A stretch of DNA of 64,000 nt from assembly GCA_963971225.1 (NCBI GenBank), contig OZ020267.1, forward strand, positions 70,531,718 to 70,595,717, given 5' to 3'. Each line of letters starts with the position of its first letter. The first letter of the stretch is position 1. Position numbers and translations under genes: made by a program. Positions 47,395 through 59,612 of this stretch are shown in pieces. Origin of the DNA: Melieria omissa. Its lineage: Eukaryota > Arthropoda > Insecta > Diptera > Ulidiidae. Under the pieces are notes generated by a model. It was not told the origin of the DNA. It saw only the letters and a program-made list of their open reading frames with translations, and did not search any database.

Positions 47395-47960
47395 GTTTAA
47401 AGTTGTCTTTTTTAAATGACATGAAGTTTTAAGTTATCTTTCTAACGACAAGAAGCTTTCAGTTCTGTTTTTAATGATACGATGTTTTAAGTTCTTTTTT
47501 AAATATCTGTAGGAGTTCTAAACTTTTAATAGTCCTTACTAGTTCTTTATTTTGTTCACCACCCAACTTTATTGAATCTGATACATTTTTGTGTTGTAAG
47601 CTTTATGTTCTCTTTTTAACGACAAACAGCTTTAAGTTCTCTTTTCAATTTCTCTCAGTCCCCCAGTCATTACTAGTTCCCTATTTGGTTCACCACACAA
47701 CCCCATTGACTCTGAAATATTTCTGAGTTTTTGACAGCTTTCTACTAAAGCTCTAAGTTATCTTTTTACTTATTTTGTTCGCTACCCACCTTCATTGACT
47801 GTGATCTATTTTTGTGTCTCCTACAGCTTCCCGCTTGGCAACGACAAGAAGCTCTAAGCTCTCTTTTAAATTTCTGTCAATCATTCAAAGTCTTTACTAG
47901 TCCTTACTAGTTCCTTATTTGGTTCACCGCACAACCTCATTGACTCTGATACATTTCTGT
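47395..47960. repeat. Degenerate nested repeat field
   Basis: Words recur in shuffled, diverged form: ACGACAAGAAGCTTTAAGTT (about 47355, 47435, 47620 and 47845), TTACTAGTTCCTTATTTGGTTCACC (three or four times, in shorter shared parts) and CATTGACTCTGATACATTT (three times). The ACAGCTTCCCGCTTGGCAAC block near 47826 copies the upstream edge of the open stretch at 47340-47365. This looks like local tandem duplication with later decay. Confidence 0.55.
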
Positions 47961-49451
47961 GCATCAACCACACAGTGCCACCTACCAGATTCGTCTAACC
48001 TCACCAACCAACCACTCACCGTCACCACTGTTACCCTGCGTAACCGTAATTAATGCCACTCCGCCTGTCGCCTTGCCACGTCGTTGGTCGTTGTCGAGTT
48101 GGTCGTAATGAGCGTTCTTCATGTTCGTTTCTATTGCGTTTTCGTCGCAAATCAAAACGTTTCCTCTTTCAATTTAATTAACATTTTATGCTTCATCGTT
48201 TGCATCTTCGTCGTCGCCGCTGTCTGTCGCCCACGTCACCCGCTTTTATTGGCCTTTACTTGCGCCACGCATTTGACTACCGCTGCCGTTTGTGGCGCTT
48301 TCCTGCCTTCCGCCATTCGCGTTTTCCTACTGCGGGCACCGCGTCACATCGACGGATGCGTGCAATTCGGCTGCGTACAACATGCCGCCGCATTTCCGCA
48401 TCCGACGCCCGCGACATTGTCGACGCGCGTCCGTGCGTCCTTGTTCGTTGTGATGACAGCAATTCAGCGATTCAGATTTTTATTGCCTTCGTTATTGGCA
48501 GTGTTGCCATGCTGTGTTAATACTTATGCCGGCCGCGACTTCGTGTTGCGTTGATTTTATTTTGCACAATTTTAATTTTTATTTTTGCACATTTTTATTT
48601 TGCGCCTTTTATCGCCCTCGGCCCAAGTGCGTTGCACTGGAATGTTAAACTGTCAGACGTTGGATTGCTCTGCCGTCAGCCGCCAACTGCCTAGAAATGT
48701 GTAATTTTTGTTTCGCGTAATTTGGCTTTTACGCAACGTTGGCGCCGCCAGGCGTCAGTCTTTTGTTGTTGCCGCTGCAAGGAAATGGCAAATTATCTGA
48801 GGTAGTTTGCGTGCGCGCGGAGTGAAAGTGCGAAGCTGCGAATTCCTTTAAAAAGTTTACGCACATCTTTGGAAATGATGAAATTACGAAATTTTTACAA
48901 GAAGGCAAACAAATATTGGCATTGCAAGCAACAAAAAGGACAAGCAAAAGACTTTATTGCAATGTTTTTTTCTATGTTTTCTTTTTGCAAATTCTTATTT
49001 TTTTAATATTTGGGAGCGTTAAATACTTTGCGCTGGTCTTTTACTTTAATTTAATAATAATTTTTTTTAAGGGACCATGACAGCTGGAAAGGTGCATAAA
49101 CTTAGTGCAGGATTGCCTCGAATTTTTGTCAAGTGTCACATTGTGTGAATGGCATTTAAGCTGGTTGTGAATATGGCAAACTTTGCTTATCGCTTCATAT
49201 CTGGTAGAGCGAAGCTTCAACTTTATTTTGACTACCCAATCCATAAATATATTAGTTCATATACACTTTTAGGAATATAACCACAATTTTGCTTACCTTT
49301 TTGCCTCACACTAAGTGAGGAATCACGAATGTTCATAGTTCATGACTCTATGATTCATATGAAGAATTGACTTGAATTTAGGGATCAAAACGTTGAAGCT
49401 CAACATTTTCAGTTATTTATGGTGTTTGAACAATTCACTGAGAGACTCACT
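47961..49451. other. Gene-free stretch
   Basis: No coding region is supported. The 156-codon plus frame at 48084-48554 lies in a GC-richer patch with open frames on both strands and no recognisable domain, so it is not called. Confidence 0.4.
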
Positions 49452-49695
49452 CAGTGTTGCCAGATACCTTAAATTACTTTCTCCTTAATCTTAAAAAAAT
49501 ACTGAAATTTCCTCCCAAAAGTTAAAAAATCTCATACTTCGTTACCCAAAAATCTCCTAAGCATCCGAAAAATCCCCTAAAATAAAATATAAATCTCCTG
49601 CACATTCTCCTAAACAATTCTTCCTCCTAAAAATTCTCCTAAAAGGCCAAGAATCTCCTAAATCTAGGAGGAAATCTACTGATCTAGCAATACTG
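49452..49695. mobile_element. hAT-like MITE with CAGTGTTGCC ends (244 bp)
   Basis: It starts CAGTGTTGCCAGAT and ends CTAGCAATACTG (inverted with two mismatches over 12). The flanking 8-mers GACTCACT (49444-49451) and AACTCACT (49696-49703) differ at one base. The interior repeats CTCCTAAA many times between 49555 and 49680. Same family as 5971-6291. Confidence 0.65.
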
Positions 49696-49925
49696 AACTC
49701 ACTCAGTTTGAAGCAGAAACAAGCTTTTTTCGTGGTTTGTTTTTTGTGAACCTTAATTTTTTTCACTCATTAAGTCGAATGTTAAGGGCTCATGGATCTA
49801 TAATTCATTTGAAGAATTTCGTTCATTAAAAATGAAAATGAATTTAGGGAAAGTTGCAGCTGAACACGAACAGATCTAAAGAATCAAAGGTCTGCAAAAT
49901 TAGCCAAGAGAAAATTTAAGTTTCC

Positions 49926-50015
49926 TTAGGTTAGGTTAGGTTATGGTGGCTGCCTTTATAAGAGACACACTCGGAGGCTATTATGAGGCCCATTCTGATA
50001 CCACATATTTCACCA
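49926..50015 (-). mobile_element. Non-LTR 3' end with pentamer tail
   Basis: Read on the minus strand, the block GTGGTATCAGAATGGGCCTC leads through GAGTGTGTCTC to a TAACCTAACCTAACCTAAG tail (49926-49943). The layout matches the 3' end of the intact LOA-type element. No coding sequence remains. Confidence 0.55.
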
Positions 50016-50224
50016 TATTTTCCTTACTACTAAATAGTTTTCAAGATTCTCGTAAATCTCATTCTTTTTTTGGCAACACTGGATTCGACGGTTTCTACTT
50101 TGAGTTTTTTTTAATGAAAAAATATGGCACTCTACTTTCAAAATCTAACAAAAAAGTCATTATTTGCATTTTATGTTACTTTGATATGCAAAAATCTTAT
50201 AAGAATTCATTAAAGACCCGAAAA

Positions 50225-50351
50225 ATCCACCAACAGAATATTTAAGTTTTTCCCAATTTTGTACTAAACAAATTTTTTCTTCTAAAAGCTCTGCGAAATT
50301 CTCCTAAATTTAGTTTTTTCTAGGAGAAAATATCCTAATCTGGCAACACTG
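50225..50351. mobile_element. Partial copy of the CAGTGTTGCC MITE family
   Basis: It ends ATCTGGCAACACTG (50338-50351), preceded by CTCCTAAATTTAG and TAGGAGAAAATATCCTA words like those inside 49452-49695. The other end was not identified. A further diverged piece (ATGGCAACTCTG) lies near 52138-52150. Confidence 0.45.
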
Positions 50352-53300
50352 TTTTTTGATAGTGTTGATTTCGACTTTTTTTTATGAAAATATGGCAACT
50401 TCACCTACGGAATTTGAATTCTTTTAAACTTTGTGCAACCAATCAGAAAAAAATCAAACATTACAATCTTCAAACCAACAATAAAACTCTTTGTCAAATT
50501 CTATTTCCGGCAATAACTTGCAAAGAACAACAACAACAACAAAACCAAGGCAAAACAACAGATTTTAATGAAATCATTTAAGCCAAAACGCTGCGCAACT
50601 CTTCACAAAACTGCGCTCATGATTGGCATTAGTTGCTTTTGTTTGTTGTTGTGGTTGCCACTTATTGCCGCCAGTTGATTGTTGTAACTGGGCACTGATT
50701 GTTGTTGTTTTTGTTTTCAGTCTATTTGTTGCCCCCGGCTATGCCTTTGTCCTGTTATTCATTGGTCCTTAGACAGTCGCTTTAGTTGATGCTTTTGTTG
50801 TTCTAAAATTTTGTTGTTGTTGAGATTATTGCTTTTGCTATTGTTGCTGTTAGTTTGTTGTAATTTTCGCTTGGAGGTTTTCGGATATTGGTTCCTTGGC
50901 AACTTTTCGTTGACACTTTCACTCACTTCACTTCAGACTGGGCACCGCCCGCGCCGCGCCCCCCCGTCAACTTGCCACCACACATTTTGTCTCTTTTCAT
51001 TTCGTCGTTGTTCCCTTGGCGTCGCTGCATATTTCAGCTTGTCATCATTACGTTCGGGCGCAGTGCTTAACTTTTGTGCTGATTGGTGTGATAAAAATGA
51101 AAAGTTGTTGTTGTAGTTGTAGTTGTCGTTGTTCATGTTGCTGTCGTTGTCGTTGTCATTGGTGTCGCTGTTGTTGCTTTACCGTCGCACTTGACAGTGT
51201 TTTTGCAATTTTAGTATGGCGCATTTGTTGTTGTTGTTGTTCGCATTGTTTGTTCGTGTGATCTTGATTGATTCCTTGCCGTTGCTGTTGACGATGTTGC
51301 CGTCAGCGCGTTGGTGGTGTTTGCTGTTGTAGTTATGGCTGTGGCTGCGGCGGCTCTGGCGCCGAGGACGTGTTGTCCGTCCATGTTGTTCGCACTTGGC
51401 TGCTTCTTGTCGTCAGCACGCAGCATGGTAAATGTCAATAGTAAAAGTTTTTTTTATTTTTTTTAATGAAATTTTTAATGATTCTAAATGCCAGTGCGTT
51501 GGACGCTGTGGAGGCTTGAGGACTGCGCGGGGCGTGTGGCGGCAACATTGTGTTGCCTGGCGTTGATGATGCTGATGACGATGGCCGATAGGTTTATGTG
51601 ACGTTGAGAGGGCAATGAAGAAGTTACGCTCAAATGACTTGGGCGATGGGAAAGTGGAACTCGAAATTGTGATGAGAATGAGATGAGATTTATGAAGAGG
51701 CCGAGCGATTTAAGAGCGACTAGATGAAGATTTAATAAGATAAATGATAGTTGAACAACAGAAGAATGGACATTAAAGAGCGTGGGAATGTAGAAAAGGG
51801 AGCTAAGTGTTGTGCCGAGTGGGAATTAGAACTTTGAACAAAACAGTTGAGGTTAGAAAAGGAGAGTAAAAGTTCAAGAAAGAAGAATTTTTGATTCCAA
51901 AATAATTGGTGCCATGTGTGATGGAAGCAAGTTTTGCTTGATGGTTGTCACTGTGTTGGTTTTCCATTTCTAATAAATGTTTTGCAAGATAATAAGTTGG
52001 ATTTTGATTAAAAACAATAATTTCATGAACAAAAAATAGTATTTGAGGAATACAGATCGAATTTTAGTTGTAAATATCCCAGCATTGCATGATTACTCTG
52101 ATTTCTGTTAGATGTTTTTTGGCAGAAAATACTCTAACATGGCAACTCTGCTTAAAAATGCAGAACCCATGCGCCTTGTTTTTTTTTTTTTTGTAAAAAG
52201 TTGAAAGTTGAAACAGTTTTCAACTTCTACAAAACTTTTAGTGCCTCCAAATCGTTTTACGTACGTAAGATGTGCGAACTGAATTGGCTAAAACGTCTTT
52301 CAAAAGTCTATCTGAATAAAATATTTATATAGGTATATCTTTCTAGCATTCTAGTGTTAAACATAAAAGTTTTGTTGCAAAAGTTAAAATCAAATAATTA
52401 TTTTTATTTAGCCACATTTATTTAAGAAAATCTTCTTGAGTTGAAGATACAAAAGAAAATGAAAAACTCTCCTTCCTTAAAAAAATATCATATCATATGA
52501 AACTATAGCATTAAAAAATATATCTACGTGTATACTTCTCTGTTTTTAGCGTAAACATTCAGTTCTTTTATGGAAAAATATTTTTAAGACTTCAAACCAA
52601 ATATTTTTATTTTTTTGATCATAATTATTTCAGAAAAATTGCTTGAATTGAAGTTACAAAAGAAAATTAAAAACGTTACCTCAAAAACAAACAAAAAAAT
52701 TCCATACAAAAAAGAAGATCTTAGAATAAAAAAAATTTGATTTCTAGAACCTGGGAGGGTTAAGGCGTTCAAAAAAGGCATAATGCCAACAGCAAAATAG
52801 TGGAAAGGTTGAAAGGTTAACGAACCGTTAAGGTTTTTTGTTTTGGCAATTCATCAAACAGCTGTTTGTCGTTTAGTACTTTCGCTATTTTGTTGCCATA
52901 TGGCAACATGCTACTTTGGGGAACCCTCTATGGTTTCAAGAAAACATTTTTTGTTGGTGTTTAAAATATTTTTAAGTTTTAGGAATAATACAAAATTAAT
53001 AAACTTTAAATTTAAGTTTAAAAAGAAAAGTTTAAAGAAAGAAGAAGCAGTTGCAAGAAAGTTTTAAGTTTAAAAAGAGAAGAAGCAGTAACAATTTTCC
53101 ATTGGCCTTTTTAGGTTTTTTGAATTCATATCTTAAGATAGTTAAGAAAGAAGAAGAAGCAGACAGAATTTTTGAATTGGTTTTTTAAAGTTTTTTGAAT
53201 GTGCCTTTTACTTTGCCTTTTTATTGTAATTCGAAAAAATTTTTTAATAATTTTCAACTAATAGAAATAAAGAAATGTTTAATTGTTTGTTATTCTTAAG

Positions 53301-55135
53301 TTATGTTTTTATGTTTAATTAATTATTGCAGTTATAACGATATGGTTGATGTCATATGTCAACATTCTAAAAAAGCTGGGTCCAATAAGAAAAATTTAAA
53401 AAATATATTATAGAATGTTATTGACTTAACCACCCAGAAGACTAAATCGTTAAATTCAAAATGTAAACTTTCCCAAGTAAAAACCTGTAACGAAAGGATT
53501 AAGACTGTAATTCGTAAATTTCAGAGTTGTCAACACACACACACACGCACATTTACAAAACAACCTCACCTACACTGGTTGCCAAGTTGCTTCACATTTG
53601 TGCACCTCGACTGCGCTGACAGCTGTCGACTTGCACTTGCATACTTAGTAATCTTTTTGTTGTTGTTGCTGTTGTTGTAATTGAAATTTCAACCTCATTC
53701 GCTCGCCGTAACAGCAGAACGCATGCAATCGGAGTCGGCGTCGTTTGTGTCCCTTTGCTGTTCGCTTTTTGCATTTTACCATCGCGCAACCAGACGCGAC
53801 TTGAGCGGCGGCCACCGTTGGCGCTTATTGGCGCATGAAATATTCGCTGCTGCGCTGCCGACTATCGCCGGGTCCGCGCAGTGTGTGTCGGGTTGCAGCA
53901 GCGCAGCGCATCGCATCGCAATTTCTAATTGATTTTCGCACTGGCGCTGTGCGTACGCCACGAAATTGGCGCATTGCAGCGAACATGACGCGCGCGCCGA
54001 ATCGCATTTTTGGCGTGTCAGGCGTGCGGCCGGGCGAGTGCTGCCATGACAGCGGTTGCCGTCGTAATTTCGCGTAATTGCCAGAGAATGAATGGGCACT
54101 GCCAGCAGCCAGCGAGACTCTTATCTGCTGCTCGCGTGTGTGGCGCGCACCTTTGTGGCAACTTTAGTTTTTACAACTTTTAATTAAACGTGCAACATTA
54201 ATGCGTCAAGTGGTGAATTGATTTTCTTGCGGTTCTTTAATGCACTGACGTGCACTCTGCCGCGTCAGCGAGCAGTTAACTGGGTTAATGTGTATGCGTG
54301 GTGCTAATCGCTCACCTATTTTCTTTTGAGTGGCGCACATAAATTGCGCTACCGGGGGCCCCGGGCGGGTTCGTTTCGCTGCGGCGAGCCGAAGGGTTTA
54401 CGGCTGATTTAATGCTGGAAAGTACTTTTGATTTGAATGTTAATTAAGTGGCGCTCGAAATGAACGATTGATGAGAAATAATGTAATATGTGTAGAAGAG
54501 TTGAAATGTCTTTGATGAAGTGTTTGTTTACATGATTAAAACATACAATTTATGTGAAAATTCGCTAAAGATTTGCTAAATTTCAACTTCAATGAAGGTT
54601 CAAAATATTACAGAAATAAAAACAATTAATTTGTATTGAAAAATATTGAAAGATTGTTTAAACTTATGTTCAGAAGTGGTCTGCGTTTCTTAGACCACAG
54701 TTTCCTGGCAACTAAGAATTACTTATATTTCATTTAATTTCATTTATTGATAATTAGTCAAAGAACAATTGTTTGCTTACTGACTAATAAAGGATTGCAT
54801 AATGAATAAGTAACAAAATAATATTACGTAACAATTGATAACTTAATTAAAAACAGAGTTCAACAAGTTCAAAAATATTGCTTTAGAAGTAGTGAAGTGC
54901 ACCGAAAAGTTCCTTGAGATCTTATTAAATTCTATTAGAGCTCGCAAAAGAGCAAAATTTTAAGCATAATTTGTTTTGACGAAGCCAACATTAAACAAAT
55001 CAAAGTGCCGGAGAGATCTAGAAGGGATGTTGAAGTCAACCCTCTCTAACAGAGAAGGGCAGTCAACCAACCCGCAAATAACATCAAAACCAAATGACAA
55101 AGATAGGATGGATCTTATTATATTTCCTCATACTT
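50352..55135. other. Gene-free stretch with low-complexity tracts
   Basis: No coding region is supported. GTT/CGTT-rich DNA at 50640-50860 and 51100-51350 produces Cys/Leu-rich or Thr/Ala-rich frames. 51850-53560 is AT-rich. 53580-54420 is GC-richer with overlapping open frames on both strands, which speaks for composition and not genes. Confidence 0.4.
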
Positions 55136-55139
55136 TGAT

Positions 55140-55970
55140 ACAGAATTAGGAGCAGAATATGTCAGGAACAAACACTACTCAAAGATTGCCTGGCTACGTA
55201 ATCTACATACAGAAAAGTTTATGAGATCTTCAGAATTAGTTACTCAAACAGACTTAGCATCTTAGGAACAAACACTACTCAAAGATAATCTCATTACTGA
55301 GTCTACATGTAGAGTCTACATACAGAAAAGTTTATGAGGTCTTCAGAATTAGTTACGCAAACGGACTCAGCATCTTAGGAACAAACACTACTCAAAGATA
55401 ATCTCATTACTGAGTCTACATGTAGAAAAGTCCACCAGGTCTTCAGAATTAGATACAGAAATGAACTGAGTTTCATTGGAACAAACACCACTCATAGTTA
55501 ATTTCATTGCATAATCTTGATGTAGGAAAGTTCATGAGTTCCTCATTTTTAGATACAGAAATGAGTTAAGTTACTTAGGAATAAACAATACTAAAAAATT
55601 GACTGTCTACATGCAGAAAAGTTTATAAGATCCAGATTATTAGGTTTAAAAACGGATGAGTTACTTAGGAATAAGAACTACTTAAAGTTTATATAACTCA
55701 GGCAGGAAAATTTATTAGGTCCTCATAATTATAAGCAGAAATTGGATGAGTTGTTTAGGAACAAACACTACTCAAAGAATAGGTATCACTCACTCAGACT
55801 TCATGCAGGAATGTCCATGAGTTCTTTATAATTAGATACACAAATGTATTGAGTTACTTATTAACAAACACTATTCAAAGATATTCTTTCATTCCTCATT
55901 CAAAGATATTCTACTTAGTCTAGAAGCAGAAAAGTTCATGATGTCTTCATAATTGGATACAAAAATGGGC
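55140..55970. repeat. ~100-bp tandem array beside the LTR element
   Basis: Eight units carry GGAACAAACACTACTCAAAGA near 55165, 55265, 55378, 55478, 55578, 55668, 55758 and 55860. Each is followed by a TACATGCAGAAAAGTTCATGA-type block and by TCTTCAGAATTAGATACAGAA. Units 2 and 3 are almost identical; the rest diverge. The array ends within ~10 bp of the presumed LTR edge at 55979. Confidence 0.75.
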
Positions 55971-55978
55971 TGACTACC

Positions 55979-56190
55979 TGTTATGTGTATGCGTGCGGTC
56001 GATCATACGGCATGGCCCCCGTTCGTAGCGGCCTCACGTTGGGCGCCATTTTCTGTTATGTGTATGCGTGCGGTCGATCATACGGCATGGCCCACGTTCG
56101 TAGCGGCCTCACGTTGGGCGCCTTTTCTGTTATGTGTAGGTGTTTGTATGTACCGACATGTGGCATGCCTCACGCTGAGCGCCACGAATT
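55979..56190. repeat. Three tandem ~75-bp units
   Basis: Units starting TGTTATGTGTATGCGTGCGG begin at 55979, 56054 and 56128. The first two differ at about three positions. The third diverges after TGTTATGTGTA. Each ends with CTCACGYTGRGCGCCA-like sequence. Confidence 0.8.
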
Positions 56191-57566
56191 TAGATCGGTA
56201 GGTATAGCTGTTGGATTTCTGGCCTTTTGCTTCTGCCGCCGCTGCACCTCCACAGTCCTTGTGGCAGGTCACCACTAGTCGTCCTCTTCTTGCTTATCTG
56301 CCGGCTCTCTACACTCGGTCGGTGAGCGCGAGTATGACTACGGGGCCAGTGGGTCTTGTTGTACGCGTGTACCTTGCTTGGAGTATCCCGTAGCTTCAGC
56401 TGGCGTGGGTTCACCTACAACAAACCCGCTCAGCAGCCATACCGCCTCACCTGCAACTCCTTTGAGCTAAACCAGCAATCATCGCAACGACGACCTAGCC
56501 GCCTACTACCGGTCAGCATAGGTTTCTTGTACCCAGGAAAACAGAACTGCCTATACCTACACGCTTACACTAACATACAATTATTTTTGTACACACGCTT
56601 TACCTCCTGACATTACGGACGGACACGGCAGCAAGTACCATTGCTGCTGTTGTTTCAATTCCACAGCATCGCCTCTTGAACGGGATGCTCTTTACCCGCC
56701 CTACCTTTTGTTTCCTAAGGTGAAATTTGGAAACCCAATCGGAAAAATCAACCCTCCTTACCCCATTTCATAGTTAGACCAAACATTTTCTTTAGCTTAA
56801 ACAATCATTATAACAAATTTTATTTAATAATCTTAACCTAATACAAAATCCAAGATTCTTAAACTAATTTCCCAGCTATATATATATATTTTTATATATA
56901 TATTTTTTTATTTTATTTTTTTATTTTTTTATATTTTTTTTTTCAAATAATATATGTAATTTTGGGCATACTTTTTAGTTGTTAAATTAAAAAAAAATTT
57001 TTAGCAACAAATCTTAAAATAAAAAAAAATTGTTTAGAAAATAACATTTTTCTCTTTTCCTTTTTGTTTTTTTTTTTTTTTTTTTCTTTCTTCTCGTTTT
57101 AAACAGCTTAAATTCAAAGGTGATTATTTATATAATCAAAACATAACCAAATAATTTTTATGAGAGAAAAAAAATTTTTTTTTTTTTTTTTTTTTTTTAC
57201 CAAAATTTCAGCGAAAGGAAAAAAAAATAAATACTAAAAAAAATCAAACAAAGGAACGATTTTTTTTTTTTTTCTTTTTTTTTTCTTTTAAATAACGCAC
57301 TAAAACCTATATTAAAATATATTTAAAGTTTCAAGTGTTCACTCACGGCTTTTCTCGCTCCATCGATGCGTTGGGCCCAGCGACATGATGCGCGTTTTCA
57401 GGAACATGTTGCTATATTAATTTTTACGGGAAGAAAATATATTAAGGTGTGCGTGCGTTTTCCCTGATATAACTAAATTCATTTATTTTATATATATTTA
57501 TTTATTTAGTTTTTTCCCACCTTTATCGATTTCCCTTTCTTTTAATTCGCTTTTAAAAAAAAAACA
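55979..57566 (-). mobile_element. Putative 3' LTR of the Ty3/gypsy element
   Basis: This is the best guess for the LTR. On the minus strand it would start TGTTTTTT (57566) and end CATAACA (55979), giving the usual TG...CA with TGTT/AACA ends. A purine-rich tract (A-runs with GGAGGGAGAAAATAA, 57567-57600) lies just upstream on the sense strand, as expected for a polypurine tract. The 5' LTR is outside the window, so the borders cannot be checked by comparison here. Its first ~200 bp on the plus strand are a 75-bp tandem repeat. Confidence 0.35.
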
Positions 57567-59612
57567 TTATTTTCTCCCTCCTTTTTTTTTTTCTCTTTTG
57601 CAAAAAAAATATTTTTTTTTTTTTTTTTTTTTCTTGTTAACGTAAGTTTACGTAAGGTACCTTCATATTTTAGTTATAATTTCTTATTACGTAAAAAATC
57701 CATTTTAAACATAAAATCGTAAGAAGAAATACCCTCTTTGTCAAGATTTTCATTTTGTTTTTTTTTTTTTTTTTTTTTTTTTTCTTCTTATGTTCCCAGT
57801 AGATAATCAAAATTTAACCTAAAAATTATTAACTTAAGCATTAAGGTTTTTCCCACTGGTGTACAGGCTTGGAAGTTCAAGTTTTAATAAAAAAATTTAT
57901 ATGAAAAAAAAATACTATTTTAGTAATAATAAACCTATTTTCATATATATATATTTTTTTTCTTTTTTATAAATAGAGAGTCCAGATTTAATATCAAAAT
58001 TTTAATATTAATATAATTAATTAATAATATTATTAATAACTTTTACTCAACTTTTGGATAGGTTAGAGATTAGCAAATTTAATTTTAAACAAAATTTTAG
58101 AAAAAAATAAGAAATATGTCGCACATATTTATTTAAACATATTTTTATTAGTTTTATTAAGGGGGGGGAATTTCAGCAACACTTAGCACTCATCGAAGAT
58201 CCTGGTAGCATTAGGGCAGCTTCTCCGGACTCCAACGATGACTAACTCGCTTCGGCCTTTTCGTCAGCATTCCCGGGACCGCAACAGTACTAGATCTTCA
58301 GTACCTTTCGTCGACTTTTCACTCGCAATTAGTAGTTTTATTCAGTTTTAGCTAGCACAATGTTTACTAGATTTTGTTTGAACTATTACATTTTTTTTTC
58401 TTTTGAATAGTTTCATAGTTTGGCAAAAGTTTAAGGAGCTTTTTTTTTTTTTCTTTTTTCTCTTTTGCTCTTGGGGCTAATTTAAAATTTGCCTATTTGG
58501 CGTTACGAATGTTTGGGTGGCAAGTTCGAAGTAGTTTTTTTTTTTTTTTTTTTTTCACACGCATTTTTGAATTTAGGTTTTAAAATCACAACTTTGTCTG
58601 GCGAGTTTTAGCCTAACCAAAATGTTTTCACGCCATTGGCACTTAAGATTTGTTGGCTCCCAACTAGGCCATTGTTTTAGCCACTTGTCCACGCACTTCA
58701 GCAATTTAATTTTCGGCTGCACCACTGTCTTGAACCACTATTGGGCCTCGCGAAATTCCAAAGGCCAATTTCGAAAGCCACAAACGACACGGCACCGGTC
58801 AATTTGTTGACCACCACTCTACGCGCCTCGACCTTACGATCTCCCACTCCTCATCGGCTATCAGCAACTACTCCTCCGCAACTAATCCTCGATCATACCG
58901 CTGCGGCCGCTTATAAAGCAAATTTGGCAGCAACAGCGCATAATCGCCTGATCACCCGACTTCCAGCAGATCACCCCACTTCTTTGCAGAAATGCGGCAA
59001 AATATGGTGCAATGGGGTGATCTTTACGTGGTTGGTGGAATGCAGCAGCCAGAGCAGCAAAGACTTACCCAGCTGCACGACACAACAACACCCTGCCTGG
59101 AATGCAAGTGCCGACAGCCGAAATGCATCCCACCAACACTTTACGCAAGGTCATAAAGTGCAGTGCAGCCGAAGTGCACTACCACCGCCACACCCCACTA
59201 TCTGCTGGATACGCAGATGCGATTCAAGAGCGCCGCGCTAGCGCAGTACAAACGTACAGCGAAAGAGAAGCGCAAGTGCAGCGCGAAAGTTCTGCGCTCA
59301 CCTTCGCTTGCGTGAATGGCTCAGCACACCAACAACAACAACCATGTTGGCTGCCGAGTGTGCGTACAAACACAGCTAGCGCTTGCTTGTTCCCTGCTGC
59401 ACAAGTCTAGCTTGATTAGCGCTGGGCTGATTAGCGCTGGGCTGATTAGCGCTGGGCTGATTAGCGCTGGGCTGATTAGCGCTAGTATTTACTGCAGTGC
59501 GTCGCATTAATACGCGGCCCTGTTTGTAGCTGCGCAGCCCAAGCCTTTATATGCAGCCCAGTACAACACAAAAATTGCGGCACAGCTGCAAGTTTTGGAA
59601 AAGGGATGCGAA
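57567..59612 (-). other. Non-coding 3' region of the Ty3/gypsy element
   Basis: Between the pol stop and the presumed LTR lie ~2 kb with no env-like or other minus-strand ORF. It is rich in T homopolymers on the plus strand (21 at 57612-57632, 26 at 57758-57783, 21 at 58535-58555), which are A runs in the sense RNA. It also has a G8 run near 58161 and a GC-richer part at 58800-59480. Whether all of it belongs to the element is inferred from position only. Confidence 0.4.
59414..59484. repeat. 15-bp tandem array
   Basis: GATTAGCGCTGGGCT is repeated 4.7 times without a mismatch (unit starts 59414, 59429, 59444, 59459 and 59474). Each unit contains the palindrome AGCGCT. It lies ~130 bp past the pol stop codon on the element's sense strand. 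Confidence 0.95.

Noticed and set aside
48084..48554. 156-codon plus-strand open frame
   Set aside because: Open frames also exist on the other frames and strand of the same GC-rich patch, no domain or signal is recognisable, and composition (Cys/Val/Leu/Ala) follows the base composition.
53592..54099. Several overlapping frames in a GC-rich patch
   Set aside because: Multiple frames on both strands are open at once, which is expected from composition. None shows a domain.
58741..59241. 166-codon plus-strand open frame downstream of pol
   Set aside because: It is antisense to the retroelement, rich in Thr/Ser/His/Pro without a domain, and overlaps other frames in a GC-richer patch.
57567..59612. 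Possible env gene after pol
   Set aside because: No minus-strand open frame of useful length exists between pol and the presumed LTR.
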